Of a stretch of 64,000 nt of DNA, positions 1 to 9,633 are shown piece by piece. The DNA is from Rhodococcus sp. 14-1411-2a (GTDB lineage Bacteria > Actinomycetota > Actinomycetes > Mycobacteriales > Mycobacteriaceae). The notes beneath the pieces were generated by a model. That model searched no databases. It worked only from the letters and a program-made list of their open reading frames with translations, and was not told where the DNA came from. The translations under genes and the position numbers were made by a program. The stretch covers positions 372,001-436,000 of the forward strand of contig NZ_NPGA01000014.1 of NCBI RefSeq assembly GCF_002259485.1. The letters are read 5' to 3'. How positions within the stretch are numbered: position 1 is the first letter of the stretch; every line of letters starts with the position of its first letter.

Positions 1-350
1 GGGCTCGATGCGGTCCACCGCCTGCGAGCCGGCATCGGTCAATCGTGCCAATGTTCGTCGTGCGTCCCCGGAATCGCTTCGTCGAGTGACCCACAGCTTC
101 TTTTCCATCCTGGTCACGATGCGCGACAGGTGTGAGGGCGTGACGCCTGCGCCCGCGGCCAGCTGCGTCATGTGAACGTCGCTTTCCTCGCTCGTCGACA
201 ACCAACGCAGGACCTGATACTCCGCGTGTGTGAGCCCGTGCTCGTGGCCGAGGTACGCATCGAGGGCGCCCGGTAGCCACATCATCACTCCCACGAGCAG
301 AGACCAGGTTCGGTCTTCCTGAGGCGAGAGGTGCGGGGCATCGGACACGG
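1..350 (-). CDS. MarR family transcriptional regulator (3' end outside window)
   Basis: The 116 visible codons read as a MarR-type winged helix protein. A helix-turn-helix lies at about residues 58-80 (MTQLAAGAGVTPSHLSRIV), followed by a recognition region and a wing with the typical DSGDARR turn near residue 93. The GTG start at 350 is chosen because an in-frame stop lies two codons upstream. The gene is divergent from the quinone oxidoreductase at 448, and the space between holds a strong palindrome, so it probably represses that gene and itself. The C-terminal dimerisation helix lies beyond the window. The inducer cannot be told; MarR proteins next to such reductases often sense phenols, quinones or oxidants. 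Confidence 0.85.
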
Positions 351-393
351 GTTACACGATACCGTTGCTTGCTGCGGAAAGTATTCTCGGGTA

Positions 394-417
394 GATTGCT
401 TTCCGCGGGAAGTAATC
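394..417. promoter_or_regulatory. Candidate MarR operator (24-bp palindrome)
   Basis: The 24 bp are a dyad with 20 of 24 matching positions, centred on CCGCGG at 403-408, with arms GATTGCTTT and GGAAGTAATC. A further related half-site (GGAAAGTATTCTCG, 376-389) matches GGGAAGTAATCTCG (407-420) at 12 of 14 positions, and GCGGAAAG (374-381) pairs with CTTTCCGC (399-406). The cluster lies between the divergent MarR gene and the oxidoreductase, where a MarR dimer would block both promoters. Binding is inferred. Confidence 0.6.
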
Positions 418-447
418 TCGCACCCGATGCGTAGTACGGAGAAGCAG

Positions 448-1359
448 ATGCAGGCAGCGCGATACCACCGTTACGGTGGCCCCGAAATACTCGTGGTCGA
501 GGACGCACCGGAACCTCACGCGGAGGCGAACACCGTTCGCATCGAGGTCGGAGCCGCGAGCATCAACCCCATCGACTATCTGCTGCGCTCCGGTCGGTTG
601 AGTGATGTGGTGCCGCTCGATCTGCCCGCCATCCCCGGCCGTGACGCGGCCGGAGTGGTCGACGAGGTAGGACCGGGGGTTGTGGGTACGCAGATCGGAG
701 ACGTCGTGTTCGGCGTCGGTGGGATCAGTGACACCACCGCGCAGTACGCAGTACTCACCGCGTGGAGCAGTGCACCCTCGGATTGGAGCATCGAGCACGC
801 TGCGGCCGCCGGGCTCGCTTCGAGCACGGCATCCGCGGTCATCGAGGCTCTCGAGGTCTTCGGGAGTCTGGAAGGGAAGACCGTACTGATCGACGGCGCT
901 TCCGGAGCAGTGGGCACCGCCCTGAGTGTTCTCGCGAGGGATTCGGGGGCCGAGGTGATCGGAACCGGAAGCCCGCGAAATCACGACTATCTGATCGGCC
1001 TCGGCGTACGGCCGACCACCTATGGTCCGGGGCTTGCCGAACGGGTCGCCCTCCTCGCGCCGGGCGGGGTGGACGCGGCTGTGCACACGGCGCCGTCATC
1101 TCTGCCTGAGGACCTGATCACGTTGGTGGGCGACCCCGCCCGCGTCGTGACCGTCCTGGATGCCGAGGGTGCCGAACGTCTGGGTGCGCGAAAGATCGAC
1201 GCTCGCAACGAGTCTCAGTTGTTGGAGCGCGCTTCCGAGCTGGGCCGACGCGGAATCTATCTGCCCCGGGTCGACCACACTCTGCCGTTCGCCCAGATCG
1301 CCGACGCCCACGCCGTGGCCGAGCGGGGAAGCGGCAAGGTCGTCGTCACCATGCGGTGA
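448..1359 (+). CDS. Quinone oxidoreductase-like MDR family NADPH-dependent reductase
   Basis: A 303-residue zinc-independent medium-chain dehydrogenase/reductase. The N-terminal GroES-like domain (about residues 1-115) is followed by a Rossmann fold with the NADPH-binding run GASGAVG near residue 150. No catalytic-zinc cysteine cluster is visible, which suits the quinone oxidoreductase/enal reductase branch. The reading frame is open further upstream, but ATG 448 is preferred: GGAG lies at 438-441 and the protein then begins MQAARYHRYGGPEIL, the usual family start. ATG 427 is an alternative. The gene is divergent from the MarR regulator and probably induced by the compound that regulator senses. 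The physiological substrate is unknown. Confidence 0.85.
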   Translation: MQAARYHRYGGPEILVVEDAPEPHAEANTVRIEVGAASINPIDYLLRSGRLSDVVPLDLPAIPGRDAAGVVDEVGPGVVGTQIGDVVFGVGGISDTTAQYAVLTAWSSAPSDWSIEHAAAAGLASSTASAVIEALEVFGSLEGKTVLIDGASGAVGTALSVLARDSGAEVIGTGSPRNHDYLIGLGVRPTTYGPGLAERVALLAPGGVDAAVHTAPSSLPEDLITLVGDPARVVTVLDAEGAERLGARKIDARNESQLLERASELGRRGIYLPRVDHTLPFAQIADAHAVAERGSGKVVVTMR

Positions 1360-1386
1360 CCCACCGCCGCGCGTAATCGAGCGCGT

Positions 1387-2319
1387 TCAGATTTCGTGCA
1401 CGACTCGCAGGATCTCCTCGGACACCACGTCGGGTGCTTCCTGGTGGACGTAATGCCCCACGTCACGCACTGTTCGACGCGTCAGTCCCGGTGCCCAGTG
1501 CCGATCGCGATCGAGGGTGGTGGGCAGCACGTACGGGTCGAGGTCGCCGCTGATCTGCGCGACGGGAATCGAGGTACGTACGTCCACGGCGGCCATGAAG
1601 CGGCGTCCCTCGGCGCGGAACTGGCTGCGGAATGCCCAGCGCTGATATTCGAGCGCGCAGTGCGCAGCACCCGGAATCCGGATGGCCGAGCTCATCTTGG
1701 CTGCGGTGTCGGCGTAGTCCTCGGTGTTCTTCCACGCGGACCCGGCGCGGCTGCTCATCAACTCGCCCACCGCAGCTCCGCCTCGGCGCGTCAGCAGCCT
1801 CTCCGGGCGCAGCGGAACCTGGTAGCGAACGAAATGCGGTAGCAACGCAGCGCGTTGCGCCGAATCCTTCAACACCGCTCGCCGCAGCGAGATGGGGTGC
1901 GGTGCGTTGATCAGCACCATCGAGCTCACCAAGCGGGGGTGCAACGCCGCACTGGCCCAGCAGACGAGACCGCCGTCGGCGTGACCGACGAAGGTGGCGT
2001 GCGGGTATCCCAGAGCGCGAACCAGTCCGACGATATCGCCGGCCAGTGTCCACCCGTCGTATCCGCGTGGGGGCTTGTCGGAGTCACCGTAACCGCGCAG
2101 GTCGACGGCGATTGCCCGGACGCCGGACCGAGCGAGTGCGGCAAGTTGGTGTCGCCACGAATACCAGAAGTCGGCGAAGCCGTGCAGCAGGACCACCAGC
2201 GGTGCGTCCGGTGCATGTTCGCCGACCTCGACGACGTGGAACCGGATTCCGTTGGCGTGGATGTCGCGATGGATCCACTGTCCCGGATACCGGACCGTGG
2301 ACGGATCGGGCTGATTCAT
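1387..2319 (-). CDS. ephE: Alpha/beta hydrolase, epoxide hydrolase EphE-like
   Basis: A 310-residue alpha/beta hydrolase of the epoxide hydrolase branch. The oxyanion-hole HGF is at residues 46-48, followed by ADFWYSWRHQ as in epoxide hydrolases. The nucleophile elbow is GHADGG with Asp115, so an Asp rather than Ser nucleophile, as expected for epoxide hydrolases. The charge-relay Asp is near 261 (DLDPYVLP) and the His at 289 (GHYVHQEAP). Its position beside the holin-like gene and near acs matches Rv3670 (ephE) of M. tuberculosis. It ends 27 bp from the convergent oxidoreductase. Soluble cytosolic enzyme; natural substrate unknown, possibly lipid epoxides. Confidence 0.8.
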   Translation of the reverse strand: MNQPDPSTVRYPGQWIHRDIHANGIRFHVVEVGEHAPDAPLVVLLHGFADFWYSWRHQLAALARSGVRAIAVDLRGYGDSDKPPRGYDGWTLAGDIVGLVRALGYPHATFVGHADGGLVCWASAALHPRLVSSMVLINAPHPISLRRAVLKDSAQRAALLPHFVRYQVPLRPERLLTRRGGAAVGELMSSRAGSAWKNTEDYADTAAKMSSAIRIPGAAHCALEYQRWAFRSQFRAEGRRFMAAVDVRTSIPVAQISGDLDPYVLPTTLDRDRHWAPGLTRRTVRDVGHYVHQEAPDVVSEEILRVVHEI

Positions 2320-2341
2320 ACTGCTCGATTCGCCCGGGCTA

Positions 2342-2836
2342 CTACTTCTTGTAGCCGGGAACCCCGGGGATGGAATCGTGCTGGTTCGGCAGCACCGTCG
2401 ACGCCTGCTTGAGCGAGTCGATGGTCTTCTCGGGCTTGCGCAGTTTCTTGACCCTGCGGTAGCCGAGGAATCCGAACAGCGCCGCAGCCAACACCATGAA
2501 CGCGAACACGATGAGGAATGCGGCCCAACGGTAGAGCCACACGTCGAGCAGCTCGGCCGCGAAGAAGAAGAAGAAGAAGGTGCTGAACAGCAGAACCGTC
2601 AGGGCGATGATGAAGAAGACGCTGCCCTGCAGACCCTTCTTGACCTCACCGGTGACCTCGGCCTTGGCGAGGGCGACTTCGGCGCGCACGAGCGTCGAGA
2701 CCTGGGTGGTGGCGTCCTTGACGAGGTTTCCGATGCTGGCGCTACCAGGGGTGCGGGCATCGACATCGGTCAGAGGTATCGATGAAATCGTGTTCGGGAC
2801 GCCGTTTCCGTATCCCTTGTCATTGCTGACGCTCAA
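2342..2836 (-). CDS. Holin-X-like (phage holin family) membrane protein, Rv3669-type
   Basis: A 164-residue membrane protein in the Rv3669 position. After a polar N-terminus comes an amphipathic helix rich in Lys/Glu (AEVALAKAEVTGEVKKGLQ), then two hydrophobic segments containing a run of six Phe, and a basic C-terminus. This matches the actinobacterial 'phage holin family' (Holin-X), normally a chromosomal gene unrelated to lysis. The frame stays open to 3016, but TTG 2836 is preferred because AAGGGG sits about 9 nt upstream and the extension is basic and unlike the family. It lies 22 bp upstream of the hydrolase and is probably cotranscribed with it. Role unknown. Confidence 0.75.
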   Translation of the reverse strand: MSVSNDKGYGNGVPNTISSIPLTDVDARTPGSASIGNLVKDATTQVSTLVRAEVALAKAEVTGEVKKGLQGSVFFIIALTVLLFSTFFFFFFAAELLDVWLYRWAAFLIVFAFMVLAAALFGFLGYRRVKKLRKPEKTIDSLKQASTVLPNQHDSIPGVPGYKK

Positions 2837-3086
2837 CTCTCGACCCCTTGTAATCGCTCTGCTCGGTGTTGTGCGGAAGATCGTATCGACAGTAGTGCCT
2901 GGGTAGCAGATTAACTGTTCCGCGAAGGGCGAGCGACGCTCGGCCCTCGTTTGGACGCGTACCTCGGTACCGCCTCCCGCAAACTCGCCGATCTTGCGCG
3001 ATCGGGCACCGGACACGCCCGGGTCGTGAAATTCTCAGGTGTTCATCAGGTAATTTGCAGGGAACTTCCCCCTTTCAGGAGCATCC

Positions 3087-4457
3087 GTGAGTTCAGCACA
3101 CGCCGTCGCGCCCGACGGCGCAATTCCCGCACCTCAGGTGCCGCGGTCACGCATCGTGATCGCCTCGATGGTCGGCACGTCCATCGAATTCTTCGACTTC
3201 TACATCTATGCCACCGCCGCTGTACTCGTCTTTCCGCGTCTGTTCTTCCCCGCGGGCAACGACACCACGGCGCTGCTGGCGTCGTTCGCGACCTTCGGTC
3301 TGGCGTTCATCGCGCGGCCCGTCGGGTCGATTCTGTTCGGCCACTTCGGTGATCGCATCGGACGCAAGGCGACCCTCGTCGGCTCCCTGCTCACGATGGG
3401 CGTCGCGACGTTCGCGATCGGCTTGTTGCCGACGTACGCCGCGGTGGGTCTGTGGGCACCGGCCCTGCTGGCGATCATGCGCTTCACCCAAGGCGTCGGT
3501 CTCGGTGGTGAGTGGAGCGGTGCAGCATTGCTGGCGACGGAAACCGCGAAGCCGGGCAAGCGAGCCTGGGCCGCGATGTACCCGCAGCTGGGCGCGCCCA
3601 TCGGCTTCTTCTTCGCCAACGGCATCTTCCTGCTCATCGTCATCGCGACGGGCTACGATTCTGCGAACTCCGGCACCGACCACGCGTTCCTGACGTGGGG
3701 CTGGCGAATCCCGTTCCTGCTCAGCGCGATCATGGTCATCATCGGGCTGTACGTCCGGCTCAAGCTGGAGGAAACGCCGGTGTTCAAGCTGGCCGTCGAG
3801 CGTGGGCAGAAGGTCAAGACTCCGCTGGCTCAGGTGTTCAAGACCAGCTGGCGTCAGCTGATCATCGGTACTTTCGTCATGCTCGCCACCTACACGCTGT
3901 TCTACATCATGACCACGTGGGTGGTCAGCTACGGAACGGGCAAGGTCTCCGACGTCAACGGGCCCAAGCTGGCCATTCCGTACACCGACTTCCTGGAACT
4001 GCAGCTCATCGCCGTGCTGTTCTTCGCGGCTCTGATTCCGGTCGCCGGACTGCTCGCCGACAAGTACGGCCGCCGTCCCACGCTCATCGTCATCACCACG
4101 GCGATCGTGCTGTTCGGACTGTCGTTCCACTGGTTCGCAGATCCGGTGTCCGCGTCGGCAGGCAAGATGTTGGTGTTCATGTGCGTCGGCCTCGGCCTGA
4201 TGGGTCTGACCTTCGGACCGATGAGTGCCGTTCTGCCCGAACTGTTTCCGACCAACGTGCGCTACACGGGCTCGGGAATCTCGTACAACACCGCGTCGAT
4301 CCTCGGGGCCGCAGTCGCCCCGTTCATCGCCACCTGGCTGGTGAGCAGCTACGGCGTCGGCTGGGTGGGCGTCTACCTCGCCATCGCCGCGGCGTTGACG
4401 CTGATCTCGTTGATCATCATGAAAGAAACACGGGATCAGTCGCTCGACAGCGTGTGA
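3087..4457 (+). CDS. MFS transporter, metabolite:H+ symporter (MHS) family
   Basis: A 456-residue secondary transporter with about 12 membrane segments. The loop 2-3 signature reads GHFGDRIGRKATL and its second-half counterpart DKYGRRPTL. The early IEFFDFYIYATA stretch and LGGEWSGAALL are hallmarks of the MHS subfamily (shikimate, alpha-ketoglutarate, proline/betaine symporters). The GTG start is set by AGGAG at 3077-3081, five bases upstream. It is monocistronic, ends against a large palindrome, and is convergent with acs. Substrate is probably a small carboxylate or zwitterion; which one cannot be decided here. In M. tuberculosis this slot holds a protease (Rv3668c) instead. Confidence 0.85.
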   Translation: MSSAHAVAPDGAIPAPQVPRSRIVIASMVGTSIEFFDFYIYATAAVLVFPRLFFPAGNDTTALLASFATFGLAFIARPVGSILFGHFGDRIGRKATLVGSLLTMGVATFAIGLLPTYAAVGLWAPALLAIMRFTQGVGLGGEWSGAALLATETAKPGKRAWAAMYPQLGAPIGFFFANGIFLLIVIATGYDSANSGTDHAFLTWGWRIPFLLSAIMVIIGLYVRLKLEETPVFKLAVERGQKVKTPLAQVFKTSWRQLIIGTFVMLATYTLFYIMTTWVVSYGTGKVSDVNGPKLAIPYTDFLELQLIAVLFFAALIPVAGLLADKYGRRPTLIVITTAIVLFGLSFHWFADPVSASAGKMLVFMCVGLGLMGLTFGPMSAVLPELFPTNVRYTGSGISYNTASILGAAVAPFIATWLVSSYGVGWVGVYLAIAAALTLISLIIMKETRDQSLDSV

Positions 4458-4472
4458 GCGGCTGCGCCGCAC

Positions 4473-4512
4473 GTGAGCGGAAACTCGTAGCAGGGGTCGA
4501 GTTTCCGCTCAC
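4473..4512. terminator. Perfect 15-bp inverted repeat, bidirectional terminator candidate
   Basis: GTGAGCGGAAACTCG (4473-4487) and its exact reverse complement (4498-4512) flank a 10-nt loop between the convergent MFS gene and acs. There is no T-tract, so it would act through hairpin strength alone or as a dispersed palindromic element. Confidence 0.6.
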
Positions 4513-4524
4513 CTGCGCTGAGCG

Positions 4525-6495
<1,971 letters not shown>

Positions 6496-6566
6496 CTCGA
6501 ATAGCTCACTTTCGTCCGGTGCATTTCGCTCATGAAACTGCACTTCCGTGCCTGTCTCGAGCCCCT

Positions 6567-6582
6567 TGTGAGGGTAGTCACA
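6567..6582. promoter_or_regulatory. CRP/GlxR-type cAMP receptor binding site upstream of acs
   Basis: TGTGAGGGTAGTCACA is a full match to TGTGA-N6-TCACA, the consensus shared by CRP of mycobacteria and GlxR of corynebacteria. It is centred about 80 bp upstream of the acs start. It overlaps a second perfect 10-bp palindrome TCACATGTGA (6578-6587). Control of acetate activation by cAMP-CRP is established in related genera, so function here is a strong inference. Confidence 0.75.
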
Positions 6583-6646
6583 TGTGATGGCAATCGCACC
6601 GTTGCAATCGCCTGCAACCCCCTGATCTGCGGTGATCGGTAGTTTC

Positions 6647-6682
6647 TGCACGCTGGGCGGTAATCGGGACCGCCGGCGTGCA
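6647..6682. other. Interrupted dyad/hairpin in the acs-dppA region
   Basis: TGCACGC (6647-6653) pairs with GCGTGCA (6676-6682) and GGCGGT (6656-6661) with ACCGCC (6669-6674), leaving a 7-nt loop and a small asymmetric bulge. No T-tract follows on either strand. It could be a leader hairpin, an insulator or an operator. Confidence 0.5.
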
Positions 6683-6939
6683 CCCCGGGCGACGCCGATG
6701 TCCGAACTGTGAGAAATCGACTTGCCGAAACGTTTCGATCATGTTTCCGGCTTACTCACGGGTCAGCAAAATCTGGGGGAGTTCACATGTTCGTTTCAGG
6801 ATGTGTCTAAAGTCCATCCCATCAGATCGTTGGAACGGCCCACCTGCCGTGCCATGCGGTCGCCCACGAATCCCCGGGCGTCGCGCCCGAGGAACTGAGC
6901 ACGGACGACCCCGTGTTCACATCTGGATGGAGGATTTTC

Positions 6940-8562
6940 TTGCGTATCAAACGTGCCGCGGTAGTCACCACGGCTGTGCTGATGAGTGCGAGCCTGCTCG
7001 CCGCCTGTGGCGGCGGTGGCTCGAGCTCCGGCGGTAGCGCCGACGGTATCTACAGCATCTACATCGGCGAGCCCGAGAACCCGCTGATTCCGGGCAACAC
7101 CACCGAGAGCGAGGGCAGCCAGGTTCTCGAGGCGCTCTTCACTCCGTTGGTCACGTTCAACGACGAGGACAACAGCGTCGAGTACAACGGAGTTGCCGAG
7201 TCCGTCGAGTCCGAGGACAACACCACCTGGACCGTCAAGCTCAAGGACGGCTGGACCTTCCACGACGGCACCCCCGTCACGGCCGAGTCCTACACCAAAG
7301 CCTGGAGCTACAACGCGTTGAGCACCAACGCTTTCGGTGCCTCCTACTTCTTCGAGAACATCGAAGGCTACGCAGACCTGCAGGGCAGCGACACCGCCGA
7401 GCCCGTCGCGACCGAACTGAGCGGACTGAACGTCGTCGACGACACGACCTTCACCGTCAAGCTCAACGGACCGTTCGCGATCTTCCCGCTCACGCTGGGA
7501 TACACCGCATTCGACCCGCTGCCCGAGGCGTTCTATGCCGACCCCGACGCCTACGGCGCTCGCCCGATCGGTAACGGCCCGTTCAAGGCCGACGAGGACT
7601 TCGTTCCCGGACAGGGATTCACCGTCACCAAGTACGACGATTACGCAGGCGACAATGCGGCACAGTCCGCAGGCGTCAACTTCAAGGTCTACACCGAGGT
7701 GAGCACCGGCTACAACGACGTTCAGGGTGGCGGACTCGACGTCATGCTCGACCTCCCCGAGGACGCATGGGCCACTGCCCGCGACACGTTCGGTGACCGG
7801 TACGGCGAGCGCGCACGTCCCGACATCACCTCGCTCGGCTTCCCGACGTACGATCCGCGATTCCAGGATCCGAACGTGCGTAAGGCATTCTCGATGGCCA
7901 TCGATCGCCAGGCCATCGCGACCGCGATCTTCACCGATACCCGCACTCCGGCAGGTTCTTTCGCATCGCCCGTCGTCGACGGCTACCGCGAGGACGCCTG
8001 CGGTGCCAACTGCGAGCTCAACGCGGACGAGGCCAACCGTCTGCTCGACGAGGCCGGATTCGACCGCAGCCAGCCGGTGGATCTGTGGTTCAACGCCGGT
8101 GCGGGCCACGACTCGTGGATGACCGCCGTGGGCAACCAGTTGCGTGACAACCTGGGTGTGAACTACGCACTGCGCGGTGACCTCCAGTTCGCGCAGTACC
8201 TGCCGCTGCAGGACGCTCAGGGTATGACCGGCCCGTTCCGTTCGGGCTGGATCATGGACTACCCGTCGATCTACAACTTCCTCTCCCCGTTGTACTCGGC
8301 AGCCGCAACCCCGCCTGCAGGTAGCAACTACGTCTTCTTCAACGATCCGGCATTCGACGCCGCGCTGGCCGAAGGCAACAACGCTGCAGATATCGACGCT
8401 GCAACCGCGGACTACCAGAAGGCAGAGGACATCCTGATCGACCAGATGCCCGCTACTCCGCTGTTCTACGGCCTGAACCAGGCTGTGTGGTCCGATCGCG
8501 TCTCCGACGTCAAGATCGACAACCGAGGCAACATCATCCTCGAGGACGTCGTAGTCAGCTGA
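6940..8562 (+). CDS. dppA: Peptide ABC transporter substrate-binding lipoprotein DppA
   Basis: A 540-residue extracytoplasmic solute-binding protein of family 5 (oligopeptide/dipeptide binding). It begins with a basic n-region (LRIKRAA), a hydrophobic core and a lipobox LLAAC, so Cys23 is lipidated and anchors it outside the membrane. Family 5 features include YSIYIGEPENPLIPGN, LKDGWTFHDGTPVTAES and GNGPFKAD. The TTG start at 6940 is chosen because GGAGG lies at 6929-6933 with six bases spacing, and a longer N-terminus would spoil the signal peptide. It is the first gene of the dppABCD operon (Rv3666c-Rv3663c order). The ligand is probably di/oligopeptides; the M. tuberculosis system is also linked to haem. 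Confidence 0.92.
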   Translation: MRIKRAAVVTTAVLMSASLLAACGGGGSSSGGSADGIYSIYIGEPENPLIPGNTTESEGSQVLEALFTPLVTFNDEDNSVEYNGVAESVESEDNTTWTVKLKDGWTFHDGTPVTAESYTKAWSYNALSTNAFGASYFFENIEGYADLQGSDTAEPVATELSGLNVVDDTTFTVKLNGPFAIFPLTLGYTAFDPLPEAFYADPDAYGARPIGNGPFKADEDFVPGQGFTVTKYDDYAGDNAAQSAGVNFKVYTEVSTGYNDVQGGGLDVMLDLPEDAWATARDTFGDRYGERARPDITSLGFPTYDPRFQDPNVRKAFSMAIDRQAIATAIFTDTRTPAGSFASPVVDGYREDACGANCELNADEANRLLDEAGFDRSQPVDLWFNAGAGHDSWMTAVGNQLRDNLGVNYALRGDLQFAQYLPLQDAQGMTGPFRSGWIMDYPSIYNFLSPLYSAAATPPAGSNYVFFNDPAFDAALAEGNNAADIDAATADYQKAEDILIDQMPATPLFYGLNQAVWSDRVSDVKIDNRGNIILEDVVVS

Positions 8563-8573
8563 CGACACACCCA

Positions 8574-8611
8574 GGTGGGTGGCAGCCAAGCGTGATCGGC
8601 TGTCACCCACC
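8574..8611 (+). terminator. Intercistronic hairpin between dppA and dppB
   Basis: A 14-bp stem (8574-8587 with 8598-8611, one G-U pair) encloses a 10-nt loop in the 147-bp gap after dppA. No T-run follows. Such structures in binding-protein operons cause partial termination or protect the upstream message from 3' decay, so that binding protein exceeds permease. Function is inferred. Confidence 0.6.
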
Positions 8612-8709
8612 GGGTCTCGTTCAACCGTGGGGCGCATCCGTCCCACACCGACCTGCGCCGGCAAGACCCGAGGCGCAGGTTCGTCCCTTGTTCAAGGAGA
8701 AGACACACA

Positions 8710-9633
8710 GTGGGTCGCTACATCACTCGCCGATTACTGCTGACGATTCCCGTCCTGATCGGCTCCTCGTTCTTGATCTTCGCGATGGTCTACGCGCTCC
8801 CGGGTGATCCCATCCGCGCCCTCGCCGGAGATCGCCCCCTCGCCCCGGGCGTCGTCGCCCAGTTGCGAGACGAGTTCAACCTCGACGACAACCTGTTCGT
8901 GCAGTACTTCAAGTACATCGGCGGCTTCTTCCAGGGCGATTTCGGTACCGACTTCTCCGGACGCCCCGTTCTCGACACCATCGAGCGGGCACTTCCGGTC
9001 ACGGTCCGATTGACCATCGTGGCCGTCGTCATCGAGACCGTCATGGGTATCGCTGCAGGCGTGCTCGCCGCCCTCAAGCGCGGATCCTTCTTCGACAACC
9101 TGGTGCTCATCTCGACGACGCTGCTGGTGTCGGTGCCGGTGTTCGTTCTCGGCTTCATCGCGCAGTTCACGCTGGGGCTCAAGCTAGGCATCTTCCCGAT
9201 CTCCGGCATCAACGACGGCTGGTCGAGTTACCTGCTTCCCGGCCTGGTGCTCGCATCGCTGTCGATGGCGTACGTGGCTCGTCTGACCCGCACCTCGGTG
9301 GCCGAGTCGATGGCCGCGGATTACATCCGCACCGCCAAATCCAAGGGAATCAGCAACCGGCGCATCATCGTTCGACATGCGTTGCGCAACTCGCTGATTC
9401 CTGTTGTCACCTTCATCGGTGCCGACGTCGGTGGTCTGCTGGGCGGTGCCATCGTGACCGAAACGGTGTTCAACCTGCCCGGGCTCGGCCGCGCCATCTA
9501 CGACGGTCTCGCCCGTCAGGAAGGTGCCGTCGTCGTCGGCATCGTGACGCTCTTCGTGTTCTTCTACATCTTCTTCAACCTCGTGGTGGACGTTCTCTAC
9601 GCGGTTCTCGATCCAAGGATTCGCTATGAATAA
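8710..9633 (+). CDS. dppB: Peptide ABC transporter permease DppB
   Basis: A 307-residue inner-membrane permease with about six membrane segments. The N-terminal MGRYITRRLLLTIPVLIG is typical of DppB/OppB, and the cytoplasmic EAA loop reads DYIRTAKSKGISNRRII, which contacts the ATPase. GTG 8710 follows AAGGAG by about 11 bases. It pairs with DppC to form the pore. Its 3' end overlaps dppC by eight bases, implying coupled translation. Confidence 0.93.
   Translation: MGRYITRRLLLTIPVLIGSSFLIFAMVYALPGDPIRALAGDRPLAPGVVAQLRDEFNLDDNLFVQYFKYIGGFFQGDFGTDFSGRPVLDTIERALPVTVRLTIVAVVIETVMGIAAGVLAALKRGSFFDNLVLISTTLLVSVPVFVLGFIAQFTLGLKLGIFPISGINDGWSSYLLPGLVLASLSMAYVARLTRTSVAESMAADYIRTAKSKGISNRRIIVRHALRNSLIPVVTFIGADVGGLLGGAIVTETVFNLPGLGRAIYDGLARQEGAVVVGIVTLFVFFYIFFNLVVDVLYAVLDPRIRYE

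Larger units (their letters stand above)
6496..6939. other. 444-bp divergent intergenic region between acs and dppA
   Basis: No credible gene is present. The acs-proximal half holds a perfect CRP/GlxR-type site (6567-6582), a GTTGCA/TGCAAC inverted repeat (6601-6618) and a long interrupted dyad (6647-6682). The dppA-proximal half shows no convincing promoter hexamers; GTGTCTAAAGT near 6800 contains a possible -10. Confidence 0.6.

Noticed and set aside
2342-3016. Holin-family gene as sign of a prophage
   Set aside because: It is the conserved Rv3669-type chromosomal gene; no lysin, capsid or integrase genes nearby.
6796-8664. Long frame opposite dppA (622 codons)
   Set aside because: Antisense to a lipoprotein gene with full motifs; low-complexity valine/glycine content.
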